Shown here: in pieces, positions 33,764 to 49,500 of the stretch
How positions within the stretch are numbered: the stretch's first letter is position 1
How the letters are laid out: each line of letters starts with the position of its first letter
NCBI GenBank assembly: GCA_022818135.1
Contig: JAFMSR010000005.1
Span: forward strand, 29,881,100-29,945,099
Reading direction: 5' to 3'
DNA: 64,000 nt
Source: Saxidomus purpurata
Taxonomy: Eukaryota; Mollusca; Bivalvia; Venerida; Veneridae
Made by a program: the position numbers and the translations under genes
Notes under the pieces: model-generated
What the model was told of the DNA's origin: nothing
Databases searched by the model: none
Seen by the model: the letters and a program-made list of their open reading frames with translations, nothing else

Positions 33764-36700
33764 TGTTATAAAATTATTTGATTAAAGTATAAAAATTCAG
33801 CAGTTAGATCTATGTCGAGTTTTTATATGCAAATGACACCAACTTCTGTTTCTGTTTGTTTCTATCAAAAGAAAAAGATATGTTTCATTCTTAAATGTAT
33901 AAGAAATGAACCATGTAAATGTATCGAAACGATCTAGATCTACACATGCACATGACTTACAAACTATTCAGTTACGGACGATATTATCTCCATTGACGAT
34001 TAAAACTTGCCCCCGAAAATGAGAACACAAATGCTCGATCTAATTACAATATCTTAAATAAGGCAGATATTCACAAGCTTGCATACTATGCTTGATTTTT
34101 CATGAAACGTTTTCTTGTGGGTAGTTTTAAGAAATAGATCTATAATTAATTTAAGAACGTAAATCAAAATTGTTCTGACGATTTTATTGGTTGACAACAA
34201 AATTTTGACGCAAATCTTTTTAAAAACTCATTATAATTAAAATCACGATATCTATTTTAATACATGTTCAATATTACTCATAGAAAAAAATTTCATCAGA
34301 GTACATAAAATGTGTCATCAACAGCCAAAAAGATGTATTTTCTGAACATTTATAGGGTTGCTGGAAACTTTCATTTGCTGAATTGCTTTTTAACAAGTTG
34401 TTTATATGTAAGATGACTAAGAATATTTTTATGCAGACTTGATCATACATTATAAATGTAACTCGAAGGTTAGTGACAATAATGTATATTATATAGACTT
34501 ATCATTCATTAAATATATGGTTCGTTTTTATCACAGTGATAAATAAATTCATATGTTACCTCGATCGTTCACATAAAAAAGGTTGCATAATTTGAATTGG
34601 GCACTCTGCATTTTGTTATGTAATTATCAAATGCACTTGACCAGTGTGCAATATGCAATAATGTGTGACCAGTTAGATTGCTGGCAGGGGGTCGCCAATT
34701 AACAACAAATCATATCGCATCCTTTGTTGTGACTTATGCCCTTGGGCTAGATGAACTGAAATTCCTTCAATGGTTAGATCTACGCTAATTATTTACCATG
34801 GCAACATTGTCAAAATGAGATATTATAAAATGAAATTATTTTGAATATAAATGCCAGCCCTTTATATAGACTAGATCTTAGAAACAAATACGTGTCTTAA
34901 ATAATATCATATTGTCCTGTAATAAAATACATTTTGTGACAAAAGTTTCAACCTAACATTCTCGTATATGATGTGTTTCGGCATGCTTTAAGTTATACGA
35001 AAAAAGTTGCACTTGGGAAAATCTAGATCTAGATTGGATAAGTTTGTAACAAATAAAATATAATATAAAAAAATTTATGCCTAAAGAAAATAATTAAAAT
35101 ATTTAGATCGAGAACATTCTACAAAGGCCGAATTTAAGATACATTTTCTGTAAAAATAATGTAAATAGTATGTTAGTCGTGTTTTTACACTGAGTTCTGT
35201 ATGCTTGTTTACTATAATCAATGTGTCTACTTGGAGTGACGTCACACGGGAACCTTTCCGATATTTTACGGAAGTCGCCAAGAATCATAATATTTGCGTT
35301 TCGGTGAAATACCGGCCAATTCGTATCGGTGATTTATGTCCCAATAAACACGTTTCTTGTCGGAAATTTCCGCCAAACTGGGTTCAGTGCACTTTATTTA
35401 CAAATGGCTTACAAAATATTATCCGGGGAAATTGTTAATCAATGGGACCTTTAATTGGCATAGTACTAGCAGCGTATTCCCGAGGGATACATTTGAAAAT
35501 GTAGTGAAATAAAAGGATGAACGTACTCGATAGATATTTCTCACATTCTATTATTCAAATTAAGATATGTTTGAAACCATATATTATACTATACAGAATA
35601 ACAAAATGTGCAAAGGTGCTTAGTTTTAAAATCCATTGACCTTGCTTTGATTGTGCAATTATGTTAGTATAATATATAGTGATAACATTATGATAGAACT
35701 ATGCTATAATGTAACTTATACATTTCTTCCGCTTTGATGTTGTTTCTGTGTCGTAGGAAAGTGTTTCGTATCATTTTGTGAATTCATTGAAAAAAAAAAA
35801 TAAGTAGCGCTATGAGTCTTAATAACATCAAATTTAAATGTGATAATGTGCGTTTAAAGGCTATCAGTAAAACATCTTTTTTAGTTGGTACTAAGTGTCC
35901 CTGTTAATAAAGAAATAATGAGTAGGAATATATTACATTTGAATCAGAAAAGGACGTAATCATTTGTTTACAAATATTTAATAAATCAATATAATCCGAT
36001 GATGAGTGAAATATAACTATTTATTATTGTTGGAATATAAAAACTTTCACAGAAAGTGACGTCACTGTTAAAATTCAGCGGTAGCATAGTAATACATGAA
36101 ACGAAACACATCTAATCAGAAATACTAGTATATGAATCACTTCATGTTAAATCGTTAGCAGCTAAACGCGGATATTACATGTTAATAAAATATTCTACAG
36201 TTCATAGGCAGTTGATGACCGTATTATTTGCGCGTGCTGTTTTATTTTTTACAAAAACTATAACTTACATTTGTCTTACTCGCAAATGTTAGTGAACATA
36301 ATGATCGCATCAAACAATTATATCATAAAGTTGATGCATAAAATTATCGAAAGATGACAACTGGAGATAGGAAATCTTGTAATAAATGCAAATAAATAAG
36401 TTTTGACAAAAGTGAACGGTATTAGTTGATATTCTCTACGAACAATTGTCCTCAAAGTATCGCAAATAAAGTATTATTTTTTCATGTATTTTATTCCAGA
36501 CGGTTCATGTAAGTTGAATTTCAGTTTCGTATTTTAAGTTTTCATGATCATGACTTGACGGTCTGTTTTGTATTTTTGTCAACACAATTTTGCTTAGCAT
36601 TGTTAAACTGCGATGAAACCTGTAGATTTGTAGTATTTATCAAGAGTTGTGTCATCATTTCTTTTTAATTCATCCTATATAATTTTATTTGTAAGGGTAT

Positions 36701-37035
36701 TTAAATGTCTTTATTAGCCATATTTATTTTTGAAACTTTCTGTACAAGATTATATATAAAACATTGAAGTTTAATAATAACATTTGTAGTACATGCTAAA
36801 ACTTTATAATGAATGCATGAAATGAAAATGACATAACTAAAGGACTTTAAAGCGTGACAAAAATAGAAAAATGCATTAAAAGTATTATTGTCTTCAGTAA
36901 GATATTAATTATGGTTGCAATTTATAAAGACACTATAATATAATGCACTCCTAATACCGGTGCGGTGTCAAGGAAGGAGGGGATACACGGACTGTTAAAG
37001 TAATGCGCTGTTGTCCTCGTTTAAATTATTTTCAG
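33764..37035. other. Intergenic/5' region of paralog B
   Basis: AT-rich, no supported gene. An open stretch at 35205-35438 has no family features. A 5'UTR exon and promoter of paralog B should be here, because the coding sequence begins directly after an acceptor, but I cannot place them. Confidence 0.4.
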
Positions 37036-37242
37036 ATGGAGCCAAAATACATAACTGACCTTATTCAGAAAGGTCAATTTGCACTGATCCACGGTGACAA
37101 AACAAGTGCTAAAAATAACACAACCAAAGCCATAGCTGGTGCTAAACATGCGACAGATCAGTTTTTATCTGGGCAGGATGAAACAATCTCAGAGCAGCAA
37201 CTAGCCGAGTGGTACGGAGAATGTTCCTTTATTTTAAGCAAG
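37036..37242 (+). CDS. Paralog B exon 1
   Basis: ATG directly after 'ttttcag'. 69 codons: MEPKYITDLIQKGQFALIHG, ending WYGECSFILSK. An upstream in-frame ATG at 37003 is excluded because it lies before the acceptor that both paralogs share. Confidence 0.82.
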
Positions 37243-37459
37243 GTAACTTTTTTCTTTAACATAGAACTGATAATAATGTACTTTCAATATTTGTAATTAT
37301 ACAAATACAATGTATTCATGGATGTGATAATGTGCTAAATTCACACACCAATGAATTAAGCAACATAGAAGCAGTAGAGACGCCGGAGTCCAATTGCGTT
37401 ATCAATTTAACCTAAAAACACAAGTAAAATAATCATGGTGTATTCTCATCAGTTGTTGA

Positions 37460-37493
<34 letters not shown>

Positions 37494-37494
37494 G

Positions 37495-37564
<70 letters not shown>

Positions 37565-40500
37565 GATAAGCATGTACTTTTATTTCAGATTGGAGAAAAC
37601 TTTACAGCCACAAAATGCTTCTACACAGGTTATAATTACATTGTATGGTTATATGTATTTACATGTTGGCTCAGTATTGCATATTTCATCATTCATTTTG
37701 CAAAGAGCTAGATTTAATTTTTTTTATAAATGTTACACATATAAATGCTCAGTTGTTACTGTAAATCATAGATTTGAAATATTTTATGACATAATATGTT
37801 GAAATTTGTACCGTTAAACGAATAGTGGAAAGTATCTTATATAACTATAACGTGGTATATTCACTTTCTTCTTCGCGGTTTTAGCAATCCTTTTCGATCA
37901 GGAGTGGAACTTCCAAAACCACGCAGCTGTGTCAGATATTCTATGGGATGCTCTAGTATTCTCTCAGTCAGAGGTTTCATTGTCTCTGAATATTCAGGTA
38001 ACTAAGGCCTTTTCATGAACATAAATATAAATTTATGCAAGGTACTAGTATTTAAATAACAATAAAAAATATCAAATTATGTAAAAAAACACATTTCATT
38101 GTAGATTCTAAGTAACTTGTGCTAGATTTGAAGAAAACAAAACGAAAGGTCATGCATTTGAAATATGCAGGTTTTACATCAATCATTCTAAATTTATTTC
38201 CGAAGAAACGTCAAGAGCAGTTAAAAAAGATATTAGTTTGAGCATCGGATGGCAAATCTGTGTACTTTAGAACTTTGAAGTTTTATAATTTTCTTTTTTG
38301 TTCATCTATATACATATATGCTTGAACAATTACAAATAGGCAACCTACATTTTATGTGCCGTAATTTATAGAAAATCCTCGACCTTTTCGAAGACTTAGA
38401 TGACATAGCCAGACTAGCCGAACGCCGCAAGAAATGGTTAGTGTGTATTGCTATAGACGAAAATATCGATCAAATATACAACTTCATGAAAGACTTTGGC
38501 TATCTGCACCAAGAACTCATCACACTGCCCGGAAGAAAGAGCGCAATGTGGAGAACAGCACGATGCTATTTGGAATTGGTATTTCTCTTTCAAGCAAAAT
38601 ACTTCATGCGTGTATGGATTTAAACTTGTGCTGATGACTTTTAAGGTTCTTTCTGTCTGTTTTACTCATCTTGATCGAAATAACAAACGTTGAACTCAAT
38701 GTCATGAAATTATCGCATTTTTTCAAAAAGAGGAAGGAAAAGTATCGATGACGTAATCAGTTATATGCGTTTGACTAAGTTTCAAGTCAACAAGCAAATA
38801 AAACCAAACAAATATTGAAGCTTATAATATCAGCCTTTTAACGGAATACAGTAATATCTAACCCACCATTAGTTTTGACAAACCCTTCAACTATGAGTTA
38901 CAGTTTACTTACATTCTTCAAACTAATTTTTGCATAAAAGAAACATGTCACAGATGTTTGATTTCTGCCTTCTTATTAATTTTATGTTGATTTACAAGTA
39001 TATGCTGTCATAGAGAGTTGTATCCCTTTGACCATACAATAAAGAGCACATAATTAAAACTGGTACGATTTAGAACATCCACGACACTTCAGGCAATACA
39101 TTTAATGTTTAAACTGCAATTTAGATATAGGCGTTTACACGTTTCTGTATGCCACATTTTAACTTTATTCTTTTAATTGTGAGTGCGTGTTCCTTCTTAT
39201 TCATTCATTACTTTAGTAATAAAAAATAGATAAAAATACCTTCCCTAACATATTAATATACAAGATGTATTTGAATCAAATAAAAAGATACAATCCATTG
39301 ACGTTAAGTCGAAAGCTTATAGCTCCGTCAATATCAAAGCAAAACTTAATGCCGTACATGAGATGTCTACAGCTGGATCAAAATTAAAACTGCTGTTGAA
39401 TTTGGTATTGTTGTAAATGTCGTGCTTAACGGGATTCATTTTGAAAAAGAAGTATCATACTTTCGTTTTTTCTTTTAGAATTTATATGAGGGAGTCCAAC
39501 ATGTATGTAGTGCAAGTAAGTATATCCGTCGATATTTTCTTTTCTTGGTTTATTCAGCGATAAATGAAAGTAAAAATGTAGATTTGCCATTTAGATGTGA
39601 TGTGTTCAAGACATAATAAGTGCATATGCTTGTTCCCTTTGCTGCAATAACAACAAAGTTCACGTGGCTTATCATGAAGATGGTTCATGTTTTCAATATC
39701 TTCTTGAATTGTTTTACGAATCATGATCATATTTGTTACTTTAATTAATTGAAGAAGTTTTCTAAAGGAAACTTATTTAATAAAAGATTTAAGGATAAAC
39801 TCTTATCAATGTACGAAATATTTATCGTTTTTCCTTGACATGTTTTTATTTATTTTCTCTATGGTTATAGTCCTACAGCATGCCTGCGACTATGACGATT
39901 CAGAGGCATTTGCCATTTGGGCACGTTCTTTATTCATGACAGGAGACTTTGATCTAGCTCTTCAGAAGAATCAGTTAGCTTTGAAATATTGCAATGTAAG
40001 TTTTTTTGTTCAGAGTAGACTTACAACTTTTATTAGCTCACTTGTGCATGAACTTATTAGATATGTCATGTAGCGATAGTGTTACCGTCCGTCGTTCGTT
40101 TTTTTTCTTTTATGCACTTTTGAAGCGATCTAATTTAATGTAATCACAATGCACACTAAGTGAGCAATGTATAACGTGCAGTTATTTTACCTTGAGTTTC
40201 TGAAAGATTACATTACGTCCAATACTTAGATGTTGCGTTGTATCTTAACACTTTCACTACATGCTCTTTGTGAAGTAGTGCCGGTGCATGATCGTACATG
40301 CCCTTGAACACTCCTGTATAAATAGCCATTAAAGACAGCGATACTGCATGTTTGTCGTTTCCTGAACCAACAGAGAAAAGTTTTTTAGTATGAATTAAGG
40401 CATTAGTACAACAAAAAACGACTTAAAGCTAATGCTGGCACTATCACACAGTATCCTATTTTAAAGGTGGTCGCCTGCTGCCTCAACATAATTGACGAAT

Positions 40501-43500
40501 GTTCACAGAGGACTAGTGGCCAATTTACCACACTTAAAATTAGTGCCGGTAGATAAGCAATCCTGTCTAAATGACAGCACGGTACGCGTGTCCGACAAGT
40601 TTCACGACAGGATGACCCTGGCGGATGACACGGCCGAAAACCCAACCCCGAAATAGATAATTGGAATATATATTTTCTTGGTTACATTATTCAATTGGTT
40701 AAATCAGCCCTCTTTTATTGACGTTTATAACCAAAATGTTGGTTAAATGCTTTACAGAAAGTTTGCATGGCGCCTTTTTGTACTTCAGTATTGGAGTATA
40801 CTTTACCTGATGCATACCTATTGTGGTTTATGTTCTGACTGTGTCCAAATACTTTTCATAGGCAAAAACCCGACATGACGAGTGTTCAAACCTAGTTATA
40901 ATAAGCAAAAAAAGACAGAGGTCCGTGCCCAAGTTTTCGGACAGGATGCCCCGGCGGGTGACCCTGTAGGTGGAATAAATGACAATCCTAATCAGCGTCT
41001 TTGCTGACGTTTACAACCTTTTCACAAACTTTCCAGCTGTCCGAAGGATATAGAACAACGTTGTATATTTCGACTTTGGCACCTTCGTGTAACTTGTTAA
41101 AAAGCAACCTTTCCTTTTTATTTTTTTTTGAAATTTGGTAACAATGTAGTATTCAATATTTAAAAGATCTGATAGAAATTGTTCCATGTCGCATTACGAA
41201 GTCACATTTTATTTCTGATTACCATTAACTGAATAAGAAAAAAAAACGTTTAAATTGGTGCGTACCTAATCTTTATAAATATAGTCGATTTTTGTTGAAA
41301 ACATTATGATATTATGATTAAGTAAGCAAAGCGTATTGACTTATATAAGGGTTTTTGTTGATTTGATTAGAACTTTTCTTGTCATTTAGAATTATACTAC
41401 TCAGGTAAATTACATGGGGGTCATAATTTGTGACCCTTTTATTAAATATTTGTTTATGCATTTTCTGAATTATTACTTCTAGATTATTAGTAAAAAAAGG
41501 CTTTAGCGTGATTTTAATCATTGACTCTCGCATCTTATCGAAAAATATGTTACTTCATTATTTGTTTCTCGATTTGCGTTTGAAATATCATAGTCAGTCA
41601 TAACTTTCCTCAAGGAAATATACATTTGCTGTCTGAAGTGCAATTCAGATCCCAATGAGCTGAACTATTGATAAAGAGTGCTAGGTTTTGTATTGAAACA
41701 TCTTACAGTTTGCTGCCAATGGAAATACATTATATTGTTTTTATAATAAGGATAGAGTTGATAAAGACAAGCTTGAGGCGTTCAAAACAGAAATAGAAAA
41801 GAAATTGCCAGAAACTGCAATTCCCAAAACAGAAACTACTAGGGAGAAATGGTCGGATAAAAAACATGAGGATAATACAGTATGTATACCTATGTTCAAT
41901 GTGTATTTGTGAGTACATAATCAGTGTGCAAGTAATTTAAAGAGCATTTAAGTCTTTACTTTTGTTACAGTTTTTACAACCTCAGTACAATATTTTTTGG
42001 TAAACAGGATTATTGGTTTGTTTTAAAGAGTGCAGTCGACGAAAACCATCAATCAATGAGGGAAAAGAAGCCATACAGAAAACGTAAGTCTCGAAATTTC
42101 TTATTTCTTTATACGTTCCGTTTCTGTGATAAATACATGTGTAAGCAAAACAGAATAAAGTCACATAAAATTCTTTCAATTTCTGACAAGAGTAGTTTTG
42201 CTGAGATAAGTGTAAACATGATTACAATTTAGTATAGTTTGCTGAAGACATTTAGAAGGAAAGACCGTGATGCAGAAGCATGTTATGAAACAGTATAAAA
42301 AATTATAGATTTAAATTAGATAAATGTTGTGTTTTGTTTAAAATCTCAAACATTATGATTGCCAAACTATAAAGGATTTGTGAGGCCTATTGAACATTCT
42401 ATTTGTCAGACATACACTTATTCGTTATAAATTTAAGTAGGTTTGAGCTATTGTAAACAAAAGTGGTTCGGTTTAGAGATAATGAAGGCTCGAAATGTCA
42501 CTGTGACAAAGTCAAGGTCATTGTTACTAAAATAAGCAAAATCGTTACTCACTATACCATTGGATACGAGATATCCCAGTGTGGCAATTCGATAATCCAG
42601 CGAATTAATTTTATAATTGTTGTAAACCCTTGAACCGTCCATTTAGAAAACCAAACTACGTTTGCAAATTTCTATTCAACTAAATAATATAATATTCATT
42701 TCTCTCAAAGAATGTGCAAATCAAAAATGCATCTATTGGAAAGTTTCAAAAATAAAAGAAATGCATTTCACTAATAGCAAAACAACGACCCCCGCATGAA
42801 GAAAGCGATATGAAAGGATCACGAAACCGTAGTGCGAATACTTCATGCGAATACAATATTTCGGAAAGCGTCTTGGATGACGTTGTAGAGAAAGACATTG
42901 AAAATGACAGTACGCAGGAAAAAGAAGGTGTTGGAGAAAATACAACTTCCTTTTCCATACACAAAAGTGCAACTGACTTACCACTTATCGTTAACAAGAC
43001 ATCAGCAGACGAGTGGTTCAGCGTTGAGACTGAGAGACTAAGGTATACAATGCAGAACATGTACTTTGTATACATTAAAACATCCGAAAGGACCGCGACG
43101 TAATGTTCTTTTTCTGTATTGAAGTCTTTACACATTGTTTATAATTTTACATGCAATATTACATTTACATTCATCACAGAACTGGGTCTAACTAATTCTG
43201 TTTTACCAATTAGAAAATGCAATTCTTATGTAATGTGATGTTTACCTCGTTCCTTTAATTTACAGAACAACTGTAAGATTCACAAAAATGTTGTTTGGTG
43301 CAAAAGATACTCTAGCCTCTATGATTGCACTCAACAAACCAGTTCCAGACCTAGGTAAATTGGGAGTTTATATACACTATGTAATTTTATTATTTGTTTT
43401 TGGTGTGACTTCTTTTTTTGCTGCCTTTTGATACGTATTCATACATGTTTTAGTATTTATACTTTTCATTGTCAGTATATGTACGGTATACATGTATGCA

Positions 43501-46500
43501 CACCTTATGTCATCAGTTGAGGATACATTTCAGATAGGGATCACAAGCACACTGTCTCTTTTATTGAACGTGACTTGTACAATGACGCCAGCAGTGACGA
43601 CAAGAGGCGGAGGCCACTCCCACCGAATAACGCAAAGCAGCAAGAAGCTATTAATAACGCATTGATGTCAAGGTTTTCACTGATACAGGCCCCACCTGGT
43701 GAACTGAATTAGGCTTTTTATTTTTAACCTTTTATTTTACTACGACTTTACTTCAGGATGGATACATTCTTCCAAACATAAATTATTATACATCATCGAA
43801 AAATTGTAGCATATTTCTCATTTACATGTATAACTGATACATGTATTATTAACATCAATAATATGTTTACTGATATCTGTGTTAGTATATTCAATTGAAA
43901 CATTGCATTATATACAAGAGATCAGAATTTAATTCTTCGTCAACAATGCACCGAAGTGTTGTGAAGATCTACACTATATTTGAAAATAAACAAGACTGTT
44001 TTTCCCATATACAAGAAATAAAGGTTTTTTGAGAGAATACATTAATCTCATAAGTCATAGGACATAAATTTTCACTGATTTCATTAGTATACGGATTACA
44101 ATTTTTAGACATCTGTTGAACACTTTAGGTAGAGGGCCGCAGTTTTAGAACAGATTTTCAAAATCGTATGCAAGAAAATGCACCAAGATTTTCAATAACG
44201 TCTTTGTTAAAATACACCAAGACTTGTGGCAGACATATTTGTTAAAAAGTGGTCACGACGGATGTACCTCAATTCTTTACATTTCTTACAAAATCATTAT
44301 TAAAACTTTGAATGTATTAGTAAGAGATTGGAGTAAATTCACAAGTTATACTGATGCTTATTTGTTTTTCTCACCTTTGGGATACATATTTCCGCGCATT
44401 TACCCATGTGAGATAAACTTATCTCACATCGCTTATCTCACATCGCTGCCGGACTATTTTTACGCTAATTGTAAGCAGACATAAAAATCGAAAATTGACT
44501 GTAAAATTGTTATTTTTGAAATGAACATAGGGTTGTTGGTATTCATTTTCTTAGTTAGATCATTTTCTATCCATCTATAGCAGTTTTGACGTAAAATTCG
44601 AGAAAAGTGGATTTTCATTTTTTCATTCCTATCCTGTATTTGCACTTATTCCTTCTTACTTTTGTGAAAAAACGATTTAAACGGTGAGAAAATAAATCTA
44701 CCATGTCCATTGAGTTGTGGATAAGGAAATCCCCCCCCGGGCTGAGATACGTCCAAAAAACTCGGCAGAGCCTCTTTTTGGACGTATCTCAACCCGGGTG
44801 GGATTTCCTTATCCACAAATCATGAACATGTTAGATTCACTTTGTCCGTAAAAGTACGGACTTCAGAAATCTTGACCGTCAAAAACGGGGACATACTTAT
44901 CTTTCCTTTTAAATATTTACTCATCTTTCATACTTATTTTCGAATTTTATGTATTGTTATAAATAACATGGCCAGTTGGTACAGAACTATATCGATTCAG
45001 CTACATGTGTTTTGAAACAACATACTAATGGCCAGTAATGGATGATGTATTCTTACTAACGTGTTGTATCGAGACAAAATAATCTTATTAGAGTAGAAAT
45101 GTCGCGAATCTTAAGCCAGAATTCAAATGGTCATAATTAAAGAGCCGTAATACTCATTTCTAATTCTAAAGTTGAGTGTAGCGCGGTACAAAATTGTACA
45201 GATCCGTAACAGAAATATTTCATCAAGATATTGTCGAAGCAAGGAAGTATAAGTTGTTAGTTTACTGTTTTATGTGTTGATATGATACGTCATTTTTACA
45301 GGGACTGGTAAAACTTACACTGCAATAAAATTGATATCTCTTTTCAACAAAGTTAACGACATTCGGCACAAAGAAGGGAAACCAAAGAAACAAGTATTGT
45401 TTTGTGGACAATCAAATAGATCCGTTGATTTGTTTGCTGGTAAGGAAAGTACTATTATCTGTGTTTCAAGATTCAACTATGTTTTAAATCTGCTGGTTTA
45501 CAGTTTCTGGTGAAAAAGTGAAAATTTTCCAAATGGTATACTAAAACATAAAATGTTAAAGTAATGACTACAATCAACAACAGTAAAAATTTACATTGTA
45601 ATTTCAGAAGATATGTTGAAAATAGTGGTGAGCTTTGTTTGGATTTTAAAGAATTTCAAAAGCAGTTGTAACGCTTTATAATTTGGAAGCGGTTCATTTT
45701 AAAAATACAGAAATGCTTAATATATACTGGAATCTGTACCAGGAAAATATTATAATGATAACCTGAAATGGATTAACGTGTCTGAGCAGTATTAAGGGAG
45801 GCAGAGAACCATAGTTTGTTAGCATAAAAATTGCTTAAAATAGACGCTGATGAAAGTAATAATAAGGTGAAAATGTTACTTCGCTTCTATAAGTGACACA
45901 TGTTGGGATACATTCATCTTATTTCAGACACGAAAAATGCAATGTCAAACATTTGGCAGATAGATGGTTAAGCACGACTTTAAATATTTGTTCAGCAATG
46001 TAATATTATTTTTAAATGCAACGGATATAGGAGAAACCCATGAATGTGAATCTGATGCAAACTTTATGCACACAGCACAAGAAGAACAGTTTATTTATCG
46101 TCCGCTAAATTAACAGTAAAGTCTGTAGACATGCTTTGTTACAGAATGTATGTCGTACCGTTTGGGTAACTACTGTCCAGATTTCGTTCGTGTATACGAC
46201 GCATCAATCGAGGCGTTGGAATTTCCAATCCCCGGGAGATCGGTTTTATCTGAAAGGAATACACCAAACGAGAAACCTTCTCCAGTGTTGTGCGCAGTTG
46301 CACTCCATCACTTGATTCGACAAAATGGGGCAAAATACGCAGAACAGTTCAATGCTTTTGATAAGATGTTTAAGGAAAATAAATGTAAACCTTTGCCGAA
46401 AGACGTTGTTGCGTACGACCGCCTTGTTAGAGAAGCGAGCATTGATGAAATCGAAAAGCATAACGTCATATTATGCACAACAGCCGTTTGGTCGAATCGA

Positions 46501-49500
46501 AAAGTGTTGAAAGCAGCAAGCGTTTGTCAAGTATGTTTATTTGTTTCCACTACAAAAAGCTGCCGTTTTCCCTTTCTCTTGTTTTTGCTTGAATTTAGAA
46601 AAATGTCAAGGACAGTCTGAAACATGCACATATCTGTACTGAAAGATAAAAATCATTTTACAAAAACGTTTCGGCATTTACTCGCCTTGATCAAGTTTTG
46701 TGCACTTAAGTTATAATATTATGTACAAAAACAACTTTTAACAAATGTTACAACAAATTTAACGGTTTATGTTGTCTAGACTTAACGTTGCAAGCAATTG
46801 ATGTGCATTGATGATCCATTTAAAGGGATTATTCGTTAGCCATTATGATCATAGTTGTATTAATCTTTAGCAATATTTAAAAGCATCATTCCGTTAAGCC
46901 AAGGCTGCTTGGAACCAATTTCAGTTAGATTTACTTGCAACGAAAAGAAAGTATGAAATGATTATAACAAATTCTGTTTGTTGCTGTTATTTTGTCTTGT
47001 TTTATTTATATTTCGAAAATGATGTGTGTGGTAAATCAATTAATGTTGAAAAACACAACTTATTCAGTAAATGTTCGAATTTAAGTAAGAAGTTTTGTTT
47101 GATAGCAAGATAATCTTGTATCATATCTTACTTTTCTATAGAACTATTGGCCCCTTTGACAGCGGTAGAACACGTTATTGACTGGGTTAGTTGCATTTTA
47201 GATATGCGGATGTTTGTATTTGCAGTACATACATAATAGGTTTACTGACTTTTTTTAATAACTGAAGTATTGTTGTTTGTTAAATGCAATCCTTATATCA
47301 GTTATTATCGATGCAATATACAGGTAATCATCGACGAGGCAGGAAGGTGTACTGAATCACAATGCATGGTGCCATTAATAGCAACAGAAGCAGAGCAAGT
47401 TGTCCTTATTGGAGATCACAAACAGTTGAAGCCAAACATTATGTATAAGGAACCAGGATTTATTCAAGTTGAGACGTCACTCTTTGAACGTTATGCAAGG
47501 ACTGATACAAAACATGCAAACAATATAAAGTTTACCATGATGGAAGAACAATACCAAATGGTAAGTGAATTGCATGTTTATCAAATATTTATTATTGTAC
47601 ACCTCTTTATGTCATGTACTTACATGAAATGAATGTAAAAAGGGCACTGAATTTAACAAATATGCTTAGTAAAAAGTTATATGATAGATATTTGTATTTA
47701 TTCTATATTCTAGAATCCGCAGATTTGTTGTTTCCCATCCCAGCAATTTTACAATGGCGCTCTAACGACAAGAAACGGACTTTGGACAACACGGCAAATG
47801 AATATTTGGCCAAAAGATAAAACAAGTTTTTTTCCTCACATATTAGTGCACGTCGCGGGGGAAGAAAAATCATTTACAGTTGCCACGGAAGATGGATTTG
47901 AATTGTCCATAAGTAATGCAGCAGAAATTGAGGAAGCGGTAATAAACACACATTGACCATTTTGTCTACCTTAATTCACTGAATTTAATTTTAATGCAAT
48001 TATGTTTACGTTATATGTTTGCTTAAGTGATATTATTTTAAATGATCCTGTGTAACAGATCATTATATGTAAATTCAAACAAATCTAAAGACTTACAATA
48101 TGAAAGCGACACGACAAAATAAAAACTTTTAATACTGACATGAAATGTTGCATTGAAAGGAAAGTCAAATGTTCTAAATCTATGCAACACTACATAACAT
48201 TAGGCAATATGACTTAAGAAAGGAAATCATATCATCATCATTCTTAAAAGTTAACGATGTATGACAATATCAGCTTGTCCATTCTACTTTAGAGACTGTA
48301 CATGTTCAAAAGCTGGGATACATTTGACTACAATCATGTATCAATCATTGCTCTTTCAGGTCAAGATTTATTCTTATTTCACTAGAGAGCAACCAAACGA
48401 GCGAGTACATATACTCTCACAGTACACTGCACAAGTTTCTGAAATAAAACGAAAATTAAGAAAACAAGGATACGTTGACGAAAATGTTAGCACAGTAGTT
48501 GAAAGCCAAGGTAAGGTAAATGACAACCAGTGTGAAATTCTGAATCATTTGAAAATTGTTTTACAGTTATTATTTATCATTGTCACAAATGTCTGTTGTT
48601 TTATCCCCTGCCAAAAGTATATATATTTGAATTTAGTAACTCGATTTACTTTTGTTCATAAAAAAACATACTTTCCCTGGTATAATGTTGCAAACCTGTT
48701 ATTGTGGCACTGTGGTGTTTCTTTTTTCCAAAGCCATGCATTGCTCGTTTCGGTTCGTCGTTAGGCAAACAGCCAGAATCTGAAAAATTCAAACTGATAA
48801 ACAAGAATGTCATAGTGGCCTTACTCGTGTCTCACACATGATTTTATCAATTATGTTTATTCACATGAACATTTACGTATTCACAAAAGGAACAAAATAA
48901 TAATGTTTTTGAAAATCAACCGTGAAAGTTTTGATATGACTTTCCTCTTTATAAAACAACTGTAAAATAAATTCTACCTTGGATTATTTTCGTTTTGTGT
49001 CTTAAACAGAAACCAAAATTCTAATTCATTAACGCACTTATAAAGATTTAGAAGCATTGACTGGAAATCAGTTAATTTCAATTTTAGACGTTTCACAAAC
49101 TTTAAAGGGCTTATTTTTCAAAAAAAAGTGTGGTCCAAGACGGGACCACTGTTTGTTCAACGTGGTAAACAGAAGGAATGTTGAACGTTCCTTGATTCGA
49201 AATATATTTAATATGTCATCGAATATAATTGTTTTATGAAGAACAAACTGAATGTAGATTTGGACAACTATTCTTTTTCAGAAGAAGAATGGGATTACGT
49301 AATTTTTAGCACCGTTAGATCTCTGCCAGGCAATAAAATGAAGCAGTGTCCGACACAGGATTGGTGCAAACATTACTTAGGGTTGTTAACAGATCAGAAT
49401 CAAGTTAATGTCGCATTAACGAGGGCAAGGATGGGACTAATCATTATTGGTAAACATTTTATTCTGACGAATGATGGTAAGGATATAATTAGGCCGAAAT

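Noticed and set aside
42746..43135. 129-codon minus-strand open frame
   Set aside because: It is the antisense shadow of paralog B exon 9 and has no splice or family support.
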